Made by a program: the position numbers and the translations under genes
In this document: piece by piece, positions 22,966 to 34,420 of the stretch
Position numbering within the stretch: the stretch's first letter is position 1
How the letters are laid out: each line of letters begins with the position of its first letter
Source of the DNA: Isoetes taiwanensis
Lineage: Eukaryota; Streptophyta; Lycopodiopsida; Isoetales; Isoetaceae
Assembly (NCBI GenBank): GCA_021234155.1
Contig: JAJEKV010000036.1
Coordinates: 754,777 to 818,776, forward strand
DNA: 64,000 bases
Direction: 5' to 3'
The notes under the pieces: generated by a model
Told to the model about the DNA's origin: nothing
What the model saw: only the letters and a program-made list of their open reading frames with translations
Databases searched by the model: none

Positions 22966-23550
22966 TATGGGTCCTATGGGGGGGTGAGTGTGGGTAGAGA
23001 TTAATCCGATCCGTCTAATTTTTGAGGTGGCGCTTAAATGGCCCTTGGATTTGATGGGGGGCATGCATGGGCCATGCATGGGGCATGCACCCCATCCATG
23101 GACCGTCGATCGGGCACGTGTGAAATCTTGGCCCTTGATTTTTTAAAGGGAAGGTGCAAGGAAGGTGTCTTAAAAGGTGCTTTTTGGTGCAGTCAATCTT
23201 AACCGTTGGATCAAATGGGGGAGGAGAAATCCCAACCATTAACTTTTTTATTAAATTGCAATTTCTTTATTAAAAGAGGTGAGGTGGCACCCTTATTTAA
23301 TAAAAAGGTAATGAGGTGGCACCAACATTAATGGGTGGACTTTCTAGGAAGTTTCTTTTTATAATCGCCTTCAAAGTAGATAACTTGCGCAATAGAGGGG
23401 GTCGGATGAAGGTGGGGCCCACACTATTGGATTCCTCTCGTCGAGAACTTTCCAATGAGTGGTACTTTGGCATCGTTCCGTCGCAGTTGGAGCTAATGTG
23501 ATCGAATACTAAGTTTCTTTTTGGAAACTTAGAATTTTACAGAATCTATG
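22966..23550. other. Repeat-like GC-richer sequence
   Basis: It contains nested GGCATGCATGGGCCATGC palindromes (about 23058-23090) and phrases such as CTTAACCGTTGGATC that are common in plant non-autonomous transposons. GAGGTGGCACC occurs twice (about 23279 and 23312). A hairpin AAGTTTC/GGAAACTT lies near 23512-23531. No gene is supported. Confidence 0.4.
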
Positions 23551-23554
23551 GGAA

Positions 23555-24320
23555 TTTAAGAGACTCTAGGGGAATCTCCATAGGATTTTGGAGAATTTAA
23601 ATGAACCTCAAGAGAATCTTTGGGAATCTATGATGGGAGAATCTACATAGAAACATGGGGAATCTAGATGATTTTTGAGATGATCTTTAGGAGGCTAGGG
23701 GAACCCCAACAAAATTAGGGAATTTATGGGAATCTTAGGGAATCTTTCATTATTAAGTGTGTTTAGTAGGGGAATCTTGATAGAATCTAAGGGAATCCAA
23801 CAGAATCTATATAGAATCTTGGAAAATTTGGGATAATCTTTGAGAATCTAGGAGAATCTTAAGAGAACCTTAAGTAATCTATGGGATTAAGAGTATTTAA
23901 GGGAATCTTCCTTAAATCTTTGAGAATCTAAGATACTTTTTCCTGAATCTTCAAGAATCTAAGCGAATCTTTATAGAATCTTCATTGAATGGCTCGAGAA
24001 TCTAGCGAGAATCTAAAGTGCATCTTCATAAAATCTTGAGAATCTAGGGAATCTTGATGGAATCTTCAAGAATCTAGGGGAATCTCTATAGAATCTACAT
24101 AGAATTCTGGAAAATTTAGAGGATCCTTGTGATAACGTTTGAGATCTTGAGGAATCTTTGTAGAATCCTAAGAATCTAAGGGAATCTTTTACACTAAGTG
24201 TATTTTCTAGGGGAATCTTGATAGAGCCTAAAGGAATCTAAGAGAATCTATATAGAATCTTGAGAAATCTAGAGAAAATCTTTGAGAATCTAGGGGAATC
24301 TTAAGAGAATCTTAAGTTTG
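23555..24320. repeat. Degenerate GAATCT minisatellite
   Basis: About 770 bp are built from variants of AGAATCTAGGGGAATCTT, repeated with shifting phase and many point changes. The same words appear at 9150-9270. In both places the array sits immediately 5' of the CCCTTATAGTACA motif of R, so it is probably part of the R unit. Confidence 0.85.
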
Positions 24321-24329
24321 GACTCAGAA

Positions 24330-24740
24330 TTTGTGTACTCCCTTATAGTACACTCACTTGTATATATATACAATTATATTGGGTGCCACAAATGATGTAG
24401 AGTCTCAAATGGTGTAGAGATTATGCCACAAATTTTTGGTAGAGATTGATCTCGGCCGTCCATCTCTACGATGGACGGTGCAGATGGTGACACCTCGAAT
24501 CACCCCAAGCAACCCCCTTTTGGTAGAAATTGAGGTGTCGCCTTCTGGGCCGTTGAATGTGCGAGATCGACAGCCCAGATGCAGGGACCTTTATTTGGGG
24601 CTTTTGATGTGGACCGTTAGATCCAAAGCAGCCCCCTGATTTGGGGCTTTTAATCTCGACCCTTGAAATTGGGACATTTCATCTCGACCGTCTATCTCGG
24701 ATTTGGACGGCCCACAACAAAAGCCCCAATTCGATTTCTC
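24330..24740 (+). repeat. R-family repeat block, copy 3 (empty target site)
   Basis: This is the longest uninterrupted copy. CCCTTATAGTACACTCACT is followed by the perfect 16-bp palindrome TTGTATATATATACAA (24359-24374), then GGGTGCCACAAATGATG, three GGCCGTCC-type dyads, and CCCACAACAAAAGCCCC near 24710. It is the unoccupied counterpart of the insertions at 275 and at 9331/16590. Confidence 0.75.
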
Positions 24741-26340
24741 CATCGAATTGGACGATGGCGCCCCTGTGGCTTTCCTTGGGGTTCAGTCGATTGGAGCAGC
24801 AGTGGTGATGGAGACCATTTCTTTTGCCCATCCGACCATCGCGTATGACGAAGGTCCGGCGGAGCCATGATAGAGCTCCAAACTGAAGCTCAAATCGCCG
24901 TTTTTTTTGTTGCAGCCTTTGTTTTTGATCGGCATTTAAATGTCCCAAAATCGTTCTCTATTTGCCTCATTATAGAAAAATCTACCTTTTGGGGTTAAGT
25001 TTCCAGCCTCCGTGGACGAGATTGGGTGGATTAAGAAATGAAAGAGCAGGATGGATCATTGCGCATCTCCATATTATCCTTCTAGCCCTGAACTGATTCA
25101 TTTTGAAAATGCAGGACCTCGTTAAGAAATCCTATGGAAGCTTTTTAAGGTTCATCTTTACTCTTACTTACCGCATCCATTTTTTTCCAATTTTTGGTCA
25201 TGGGCTGACGGGCAAATCCGGTGCACAATTCTTCATTCTTACTTTGGTGGGGGGACTAATAATTTACGGGGACAGAAAGGCGGTGTAAAGCAGTTAGTAT
25301 AGGCCACAGAAATGATTTTATTGACAAAAAGACACGGGAATACGTTCAAGGAATCCGCAGTGGAAGTAAGCTCGTGGTTGCGCAGATGCTCGTGGATCCG
25401 ATAGGGATTTCGGTAATTGCTACTATTATACATTCTAAATGAAGAGATTCATGCCTAGACGAAAAGATTCAAGGCGCTCAGAGCATAGCTGCCAAGCTTA
25501 CCCCATCTATTTTACGGTCTGTATTTTTGTTGTTTGCATTTCGTTTTATTAGCTTGACAGCCGATTCTCGTTTAGAACCTTGCCCCTATTTCGATGCATT
25601 GTGTGCAGCTATAGCAGGGCTGCTAGACCAGTGCCACGGTGGAGTTGCTTTCTTTCGCTTCAGAAATATCAAGATTTACAATTTGCAGGGTGATCTTTGA
25701 GCTGGAAGCGGTATTCTAAACCACCTTTAAGGTTAGTATCTCCTTTTATTAACTTTATATTTCGTTTCTTAGAACGATATCCCGCTTTGCAGGAAGGATC
25801 CGTGGTCGATCTGCTTATTTGTCCATACCAGAACTTTGTCCGCCCTTAAGAAGATAGCTGAGATTTTGGCATCAGTGGATTTGATGATCCGTTGCAGTTT
25901 GTACTAGGAATAGAAGCTGGCATGATAACTGCAACAAAAACATCTTTCACATGGTTAGGCCTGATGGTATTTTATTTCAAAGAAAGGAAATTGTCCTCAA
26001 AACATGGTGTCTTTTTCTCAAGTAGCAGGTTAACCCAATAGCATTTGTGAGGTTTGTTGAAATTTCTATTTTGTAACATTACTTACCATTTATTAGATAC
26101 TTGATTTATATAACGCCTTTTGTGCTGGCATGATCAAATGAATTCGTTACATGCTCTTATGAGAGTTTGCGAATTGGTTGGGAGTGTTGACTATGAAACA
26201 CTAGATGGTCAATAAATTTTAAAGTCAAGTTCGAGAGACTTTCAGGTATCAAATATCTTATTTTTTGCACAAAAGTTCTGGAGGCTGGTGAATTGACTGT
26301 TTGCATTATGCAGATTGCCCCAAAAACTATTGCGTCATCC
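24741..26340 (+). other. Unidentified exon-like sequence after R copy 3
   Basis: A short ATG frame follows the R block at 24754 but closes quickly. One open stretch near 25880-25970 reads FDDPLQFVLGIEAGMITATK. No product can be named. If this were the 5' part of the ARP4 gene found at 29 kb, ARP4 N-terminal motifs should be visible, and I do not see them. Confidence 0.3.
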
Positions 26341-26349
26341 TGTGTCATG

Positions 26350-28062
26350 TATTTAGAGTAGTTACTCGGACAAGAGCTTTTTTTGGAGTTACCTCCATGT
26401 TTGTGCTGCTGTAGAATTAGAACAGGAAATGTATTTTGCCATATTTGACATGTATACAATAGGAATTTGAAAGATGTGTGCCTAGACTTATTTGTAGAGC
26501 TTCCCTCAAGCTTTCCAATGGATACTCTTGCTTGGGAAATGGATCTTGCATTTGCAAGTTATGCCCAAGTATCTACTAGCTGGTGCACATGGCCGTCTCA
26601 GTTGTTGGAGATTTTAAATAGGAGGTAATGTACTATTTGTCATTCATTTTAATGTATATCCCTGTGTATTCCTGTGTTATGCATGTAATTTAGAGTAGTT
26701 ACTCAGGCAATAGACCTTTCTTCTTGGAGTCAACCTCCATGTTTGTACTCCGCTGTAGAATTAGAACATCAAATGTATTTTGCCATATTTGGCATATCAG
26801 AGTGGGAATTTGAAAGATGTGTGCCTAGACTTATTTTTAGAGCTTCCCTTAAGCTTTTTAATGGATGCTATTGCTTCAGAAATGGATCTTGCATTTGCAA
26901 GTTATGCCGAAATATCTTCTAGCTGGTGCACATATAACATGTTGAACATGGCCGTCTCAGTTGTTGGAGATTTAAAAAAGGAGGTAATGAACTATTTGCC
27001 ATTCATTTTAATTTCATTTTAATGTATATCTCTGTGTTATGTGCTTGAAGTAGTTACTAGAACAAGAGAGCCTTCTTTTTGGAGTTACTTCCATATTTGT
27101 GCTATAGAATTAGAATTAGAATAGCAAATGTATTTTGCTATATTTGACATATATACAATAGGAATTTGGAAGATGCATGCCTAGACTTATTTTTAGAGCT
27201 TCCCTTAAGCTTTCCAATGAATACTCTTACTTGAGAAATGGATCTTGCATTTGCAAGTTATACCCAAATGTCTGCTAGCGTGTAGATGCCATACAAAAAT
27301 GGCAGCAAGCAATTGATGCTAACAAAGCAATTCCTATTCTCACAGGGTATTCGTTGCCTTCAGTCTCTATTAGTAAGGTATTAGCAACGAGTTTGCATTT
27401 ATGTTCCGTGCTAAATCTGAACCAGCACAAGAAATATTAATCCCTCATAATTCTTTTTAGGTGTTGGTTTCTTTATGCTATGTATAGAACAGCTTATCCT
27501 ATTTTATTGTGTTCTATGTCTGTCAAAAATTGGATAATTTCATTTTAATGTATATCTCTGTGTTATGTACTTGAAGTAGTTACTAGAACAAGAGAGCCTT
27601 CTTTTTGGAGTTACTTCCATATTTGTGCTATAGAATTAGAATTAGAATAGCAAATGTATTTTGCTATATTTGACATATATACAATAGGAATTTGGAAGAT
27701 GCATGCCTAGACTTATTTTTAGAGCTTCCCTTAAGCTTTCCAATGAATACTCTTACTTGAGAAATGGATCTTGCATTTGCAAGTTATACCCAAATGTCTG
27801 CTAGCGTGTAGATGCCATACAAAAATGGCAGCAAGCAATTGATGCTAACAAAGCAATTCCTATTCTCACAGGGTATTCGTTGCCTTCAGTCTCTATTAGT
27901 AAGGTATTAGCAACGAGTTTGCATTTATGTTCCGTGCTAAATCTGAACCAGCACAAGAAATATTAATCCCTCATAATTCTTTTTAGGTGTTGGTTTCTTT
28001 ATGCTATGTATAGAACAGCTTATCCTATTTTATTGTGTTCTATGTCTGTCAAAAATTGGATA
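26350..28062 (+). repeat. Four-copy tandem repeat carrying exon-like units
   Basis: Related units start near 26350, 26690, 27011 and 27537. Each has AGTAGTTACT, then TGTATTTTGCNATATTTG, then an exon-like frame KDVCLDLFLELPLSF or a degenerate version of it, followed by MDLAFASYA. The last two units are 526 bp each, almost identical, and also hold a second exon-like frame, VDAIQKWQQAIDANKAIPI, with a TGTAG acceptor. The encoded protein is not recognised. Repeated exon duplication with decay suggests a dead locus. Confidence 0.8.
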
Positions 28063-29079
28063 TGAGCTTTTGCCAAACATTTATGTTGCTCTTATGTAGG
28101 CTTAGAGGCATCAAGAAAATGAAGTGGGAGCCTAAGTTTTACTCTTAATCATCATATGCATTATTAGTATGTATGAACATGTGAAGGATCATTACACATG
28201 CGCTCAGAGGGATTGAATGACCGTGATAACTTATCTATTACATTGCCTTTGGGGCGTGCAGACATGAAAAGACATGTTGCTCCTGGTGTGCTTATATTTT
28301 GGAGCTTGTGGTTGTTAAACATGATGCCGCACATGTTTATAGGTGTTCACATCAATTTCATTAGTATTCAAGTATCTAAGGAAATTTCTTATTGAAGATA
28401 TTGAGCTTGTGTAAAGGTATACCATGCCATTTCTTGGTTTGTTGCGCGATGGCTGCCTTTGTTCTTGCCGACTTAATAATAAGATTCTACCCATTGTAAG
28501 TGAAAGCCTGTGAGAATCTAATTTCATATTCTTACTTTGCAGTTTAGAAAATTTTGATCTTTTCTTATTCGTTGCAAGGGAACACACAAGATGGCATGCA
28601 TATATCTAAGCACATATCTAAGCTATACGTGTATATTTGTTTGATTGCAGACATGGATGGCCAGATTGCATCACTTTTGAAGTCCCTGGTCGTGGAAGAA
28701 GTTTTGGAAGGTTAACTCTCTCTCCTTCGTTCATACAATGGTGCAGCCTACTGCCTATTTACAAATAGGTTTTATATGATCAAAATGCTAGTTTCAATTT
28801 CAATTATGCATGTCGACATGCACACATGTGGTGAGTGCATGCTTATGTGGCTGGGAACAATTTGATTGAGCTTTGTTCGCAAATAATGCTGAACACAACC
28901 ATGGGCCAGTTTGTAATGAACAAATGATGTGAAGGAGATCAAGTTGTGTCCCATTTTTCAGGCCAAGGATGCATTGTTAATGTTACGTGTCAGTTTGGCA
29001 ATTATGCAAGGTATTATGGTTACCAGGATTGAAAGTTCTTTTTGCATCTAATTTAGTCCCTTGGGTTGTCTAATAATAG
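28063..29079 (+). other. Unassigned sequence upstream of ARP4 exons
   Basis: A frame at 28198-28395 (MRSEGLNDRDNLSITLPLGR...) and a short frame at about 28654-28710 (DMDGQIASLLKSLVVEEVLE, ending at a GT) are open but unrecognised. They do not match ARP4. Confidence 0.3.
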
Positions 29080-29606
29080 CTTGCTGGTGGTACTGCATCG
29101 ATGCAGCAATTGAAAGAACGTCTGGAGAAGGATATCATGGAGGTAGCAAACTATTTATGGTTGGTTAAAGCAGTAAACTGGTTAACATCTTTGTTTTCTA
29201 CAGGAGGCACCTCAGGCAGCAAGGGTCAAAGTGCTTGCAAGTGGGAATGCAATAGAACGTAGATTCAGGTTATTTGGTCTCTACTCGCACTGGCTGCTTT
29301 GTAGAATGTTTAAAGTCAGAGAATAGAAAATTGAATTTGACGGCGCATAGGGGACACTGATGATTTATCAGTATAATTCGTTAAAGCAAAGAACTTGGAT
29401 ATCTTATATTTTGCAGCGTCTGGATCGGAGGCAATATTCTTGCTTCATTGGGATCTTTTCAGCAAATGTGGTTCTCGAAAGCAGAGTAAGGAAGGTTTGG
29501 CATTTAGGTTGGGCTCTTTTTTTTCTCCTTGTGACTCTAATGTTTTTTGTTGAATGCCAGATTTGAGGAGCATGGGCCATCGTATGTACAAAGGAAATGC
29601 CCCTGA
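29080..29606 (+). pseudogene. ARP4: Actin-related protein 4 (ARP4), last four exons
   Basis: ARP4 is a nuclear actin-related subunit of SWR1, INO80 and NuA4-type chromatin complexes. Four exons with consensus introns are intact. 29080-29142 reads LAGGTASMQQLKERLEKDIM. 29204-29268 reads EAPQAARVKVLASGNAIERR. 29417-29485 reads [20 protein letters not shown]. 29561-29606 reads EFEEHGPSYVQRKCP, with a TGA stop. Splice phases join without a break. This is only about the last 80 residues of a protein of roughly 440. No upstream ARP4 exon is recognisable in the preceding 5 kb, so I call it a captured or truncated 3' fragment. If very long introns separate earlier exons, it could be the end of a live gene that I failed to trace. 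Confidence 0.85.
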
Positions 29607-31670
29607 ATTTTATTGATTGTGCACAATATTTTTCGTTACGTTAATTTATTGCTGCTTCCATAGCCTTATGGCAAGTAGCAACCTGTACCATATCAATGAG
29701 CTCTATGTCTCTGGTTGATTGGTGATTATACATGAAATTAGAAATCCAAAACGTCATGAATCATGATCAGGAGGGTCAAATTTTTGTAGGACTACTTGCC
29801 TCCAATTAAAACAAAAAATTAAAGTTGTTTAGTTCATTGTTGCATGTCTGTTTGCCAATGCAGATCCCGAACGGATAATGAATTTAATGCCAAGCTGGGC
29901 AACCACGGTTCACTTTATCTTTCTTAATAACATGGTCACAACCCCCGCAGATTTTGTATAGTGCATGGTACATTTTTGTTGTCTTTGAAGTTGAATGTGT
30001 CTGAATATTTCTGATTTTATTGTGTTGAAGTTCCATGCTTTTACTCGAACAGTGCAGATATTCCACTGTAAAACAAGCCAAAGTTGATTGTGGACCCGAT
30101 TTACAGCCTGTCTAAATCGATATATTGCAACAAACTTTATATTGCAACAAAGAATTACAGAATTTTTATTTGTTATATAATTGCATTGAATGTTTTTAAG
30201 TCTTGAAGATTTCCAGCCGATGGCATTTCTCCTTCAGCCAGCATTCCATTTTGTCCAGCAACTATGGGGCTTGACGATGGCAACTATGGGGCTTGACGAT
30301 GGCAGGGTATTTTAAGCTATCCAATTATGGATGCATGGGCTGTTAGGAACTTATGCATGCAGGAATACATGGGCAATGTTACACTTTTGATAGGAACTGC
30401 TAAGCTAAAATCTTGCAATTATGGCAGGTAATAGTTGGTGGTTCTCACATTATAACGACTCTTTATTTCTAAATTCAATACCCCATTAGCCCAAGATGAA
30501 ACCCACTGACTAGGTTTTCTAATACAATGGCGCCCCTTTTTTTTGTGTGTCCATGCCCCTCTAGCCTAAGATGAAAGAAAATAACCACCTCGGCGCCTTT
30601 GGCCTAAGACCCTTTAGTATAATGGCGTGTATAGTGACCACTTTGGTGCCTTTACTTCTGGTGTTATGAATGAACTCCTATGGAAATTAATGCTATTATG
30701 CATTTATGTTTAAATATGTAAGTCCTAGATGTTGAATAAGAATTCCAAAAATGAACCTTTCGAACTTTATCAGGGTAAAGGTGCATTACGCATTTTCATG
30801 TTTGGCAAAATTTGCAATCATTGCATTATATCAAAGTTAGATTGCCTCTTAATAATTTATGTACATTTATCCCTCTACAATGATTTATCCCTAGTGTTGT
30901 GGCTCTTTCGCATTATATCCAAGTTAGATTGCCTCCTAATAATTTATGTACATTTATCCCTCTACAATAATTTATCCCTAGTGTTGTGGCTTTTTCGTAC
31001 CAATAATGTTCTACCTCCTCTTCTCGACCTTCACAACATCACCATATTGATCGGTGTTTCGACAAGCTCACCCTACTAATTTTCACAAACAATCCCAAGC
31101 CATTACAATATATGATTAACACATCATCACTAATGTTGTATCCTCTAGACTCATTGAGGTTAAGGAATACAAATCCAAGTTATATCTCAACACTTGGTAT
31201 AGTTTTTCACTCGTCACATTCATCAAAAATGCCTAAACTCTAAAATCTAAGATGTAAGTTTATCAAGGATATTTGTAAACATGTAACTTACCCACAATTC
31301 ATGTGGTCATTGATCTTCCTATCTTAATGCCACTTTCCCTAAGAATACTATCTATCTCTCTTAAGGATTGTTTGTTTCACGACCATTTAATACAATAATC
31401 GTTACTTTTTCAATATCCTAGCTTTGACAATCTCACACTCAGTATTTATGAACATCAAACCTTACAGGTTCCATTCTAGCCACCCAAAATTGTCTATCAT
31501 GCATTTGTTCTCTTCCTGCTTCATTTTGAATGAGGGCATTTGGTGCTGGCCTTCATCACTATATGTTAAAGGAAATACTTACATTTTTTGCAATCACAAG
31601 CTATGGGCATAAGCTGAAGGAAGTGGTTGTTGTATGTAAGATGCCATCCTCTATCAATGCAATGAACATG
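29607..31670. other. Unassigned AT-rich sequence with short duplications
   Basis: GCAACTATGGGGCTTGACGAT occurs twice in tandem near 30260-30305 (23-bp period). An 87-bp tandem duplication is listed separately. No coding exon is supported, although a 116-aa frame at 30729-31079 is created by the duplication. Confidence 0.45.
30824..30997. repeat. 87-bp tandem duplication
   Basis: CATTATATCAAAGTTAGATT and its copy at 30911 begin two 87-bp units that differ at a few positions (CTTA/CCTA, AATG/AATA). Confidence 0.9.
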
Positions 31671-31673
31671 TTC

Positions 31674-32051
31674 GTAAGAGCTCTTTGTGTCGAACGCGGA
31701 TCGTAGAGGGCAGTGAGCAGTGGCAGCTCTTTGGATCAGTGTGGCAGGCTTTTCTACAAAAACATGACTCTTTATCTGGTATATTTTCTGTTATTTGTGA
31801 GAGTCTTTGTGCTTAATTTTACCAAGCCATAAGAGGGCTATCTGATTTGCTAAAATATTTCCAACCTAACTCTTAAGGAGTTCTGAATAAGCATAGCTTA
31901 TGGGAAGCGAAGATGTTGAGGTATGCTCCTGTAGTAACTTCCCATATTGTTGATGCATGTACTGTTTTATCTGATAATATAAAAATGGCACCTTCATGGT
32001 GTCACCTTGCCTTCAAAAAAAAAAAAAAAAAAAAAAAAGTAAGAGCTCTTT
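31674..32051 (+). mobile_element. Poly(A) retroposon with 13-bp target-site duplication
   Basis: GTAAGAGCTCTTT occurs perfectly at 31674-31686 and again at 32039-32051, directly after a run of about 24 A residues. The 352-bp body starts GTGTCGAACGCGG and ends TCACCTTGCCTTC before the poly(A). It has no long frame and no recognisable pol III boxes. It is a SINE, a 5'-truncated LINE 3' end or a processed transcript, inserted by LINE machinery. A weakly similar 3' end lies near 54284-54370. Confidence 0.88.
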
Positions 32052-32309
32052 ATCACATTGGCATTTCATCTCTATCTTCACTATTGTAGGTCAATTATAA
32101 TGCGTTTAACATTGCTTAATTTTCTAAAGCTCATTTGATGGGCTAACCATTACTCTATCCAGTAGGGGTAGTGGTATTATTAACTGGAGTCTTCACCGAG
32201 AAGTTCTAATAGACGATGGCGAGCTTCATTGAATGGCTATTAGTCAAGGAATTTAACTTTAACTAGATGCATACTACCATTGGTGCGAGAGGATATGATG
32301 ACAAATCAG

Positions 32310-32460
32310 TAGATTATGATACCTGAATTCGACTTGAACAAACAGAATTTTGTCATTTACCGATGACTTCTAACTCAATTCTAAGCTATCCAACTCTATT
32401 AATAACTCGTATTTTATTCCCAGATGTTCATAACCCATAGTTAATAGCCCCATTATAGTA
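32310..32460. repeat. R/Q-type repeat, occupied target
   Basis: It resembles 22790-22950 up to CCCCATTATAGTACAAAGACTTG and is then interrupted by the family A leader at the TATA palindrome. Confidence 0.65.
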
Positions 32461-33490
32461 CAAAGACTTGTATACATATATACATATATATCCAAGGGGT
32501 TGGGAATGGTAATGAAATAATTCCCAGGTTAAGATTATCCTTCTCACTAAAGTAGTGTCCACTTGATTGCATAAATATGACTTAGCAGCCACAAGCCCAA
32601 TGGAGGCTTTTCACTAAATTGAAGTGATAATCTATGGTTGTTAAATTGATGTTAGTATCCATTGGGCACTAATGTTACTATAATAGAGGCATGGTCATAA
32701 CTTGATTATGGAACTATTACACACAAGGTTTTACTTGATACATAGAATATTATAGATGTCTTTAGGGCACATGTCCTCATTTGCTTGAATTGGTAGTCTT
32801 CCGGGGATATATGCCCTATTTGACCTTAAATTAGAATGATAAGTGGCACTACCATATGATAAGCGTATGATATACGCATGGATAACTTGAGGCAGAATTT
32901 AATGGAACGCGTGGCCATACATTTTAGGGGAGTCCACGATTCTTAGGTGGGAAGTTATACTCTCATTTTTAAAGAGGTAGGCTTTGACTATACTAGGGTG
33001 CATTTAATGGCATGTCTAGGCTCTAACCAGCAGGACTTAAGTAAAAAGGAAGGACGTAAAAGGGTTTAATGTGTACCTAATCGCCATGAGTAGAAAATGG
33101 GTACGTTTTCTGTATTGATGGGATATACCTAGACGGAATACGTGGGAATAGATTTTTGCTTAGTATACTATGCTCTAGGTTTAGGGTTCGCATCTTACAC
33201 TCACGATGGAGTACAGCGGCACAGACCGATTCATGTGGAAATTCTTTAAACATAGAATGGTAAGCTCGCCGTCAATTTGTACTAAGTAGCCGTAGAAAGA
33301 TTTGCAAGTTCGTGTGGCCAGATTTCTTCTGCCTTTCATGCATTTTTAGGTCTGAAAATGCTAGGAGCAGGGGCGTAGGCCCAATTCGTGAGAACACGGA
33401 CCAGCTGTAAGTTCCGGAAAGGACTGATTTATACAAGCATGGAAATCCTATTTATCTGGATATTAGGGTTCTTATTCTCAACATTGCAAA
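32461..33490 (+). mobile_element. Family A 5' leader fragment
   Basis: This is a second copy of 9331-10360, almost identical through ATTGCAAAAGCCGA and then diverging abruptly into an inverted LINE fragment. The 3' part of the element is missing, which is not the usual 5' truncation of retroelements. Differences cluster near 33312-33410, where small indels break the frame. Confidence 0.85.
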
Positions 33491-33496
33491 AGCCGA

Positions 33497-34420
33497 CTTG
33501 TTCAACATCATCCCATAACCCTTTTGGCAAGCCTGGTCCCCAAATCTCGCATCCATATAGAACAACACTTTGGACTAAAGATTGGAAGAGCTTAATCTTT
33601 AGTCGCCATGATCACAGGAAGATTCTTCTACACATGCTTTGCATCGCATATAAGGCCTTCAGCCCTCCCTCAACTCTCTGGATAATGCAAGTGTTCCATC
33701 TGTGATTTCGGCTGATTATCAATCCCAGATATTTATAGGCCTCACAAGTGTCTACAACCTTATCTTTGTATTTAAACTGATGGTCTTGTCTGAGTGCCCC
33801 GACTGTCATGATTTTTGTCTTTTCAAGGTTTACTTCCATGCCCTTCGTTTCACAAAAACTAGCCAATGAATTCAAATGCTGCTGCATGTGGTCTCTTGGC
33901 CGTGCAAACATTACCACATCATCTGCGTACATTAACTGAATCACATACCCATTTACATCCGTTCCTCCTCCCCCATGACATCTGAGCCAGTCATCTAAAG
34001 CATCAATAAATAGGCCAAATAAAGTCGGAGACATCGGACATCCTTGCTTCACACCTATATTACTGCTTACATGTTCTGGAATCTCTTGAGATAGTGGTAT
34101 AGATAGTTGAACTAATACCTTCTCATAAAGTACTCGGACTGCATCTCGTAAATCGTTAGGCACCTGCAATTCCTCCATCCGTTCCCATAGTTTCTTCCTG
34201 GGAACCTTATCGAATGCCTTCTTAAAATAGACAGGTTTTTTAGTACCTTTAACAGAGTCCATGATGGTTTTCAGTACCAACAAGTGGTCTAGTGTGGATC
34301 TATTCGGTCTGAACCCAGCCTGCGTCTCTGCCCTTACACCCTTTGCCTCTGCCCATCTGCTTATTTTTTTTTTCTAGAATAGTAGCAAATAGGGGGGAGA
34401 TGTAGAACACCTTAGCAAAG
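33497..34420 (-). pseudogene. LINE reverse transcriptase fragment
   Basis: The frame at 33612-34283 encodes an L1-like RT core: LYEKVLVQLSIPL, then NIGVKQGCPMSPTLFGLFID, the catalytic YADDVVMFARP, then LEKTKIMTVG and YKYLGLIISRNHRWN. Upstream, up to about 34380, the frame is shifted (ending in a T-run) but still LINE-like. No endonuclease or C-terminal zinc finger is present, so both ends are missing. It is close in sequence to the LINE at 48.9-53.1 kb. Confidence 0.88.

Noticed and set aside
23555-24320. CRISPR-like regular repeats
   Set aside because: Units are short, degenerate and without unique spacers of constant length. It is a minisatellite in eukaryotic DNA.
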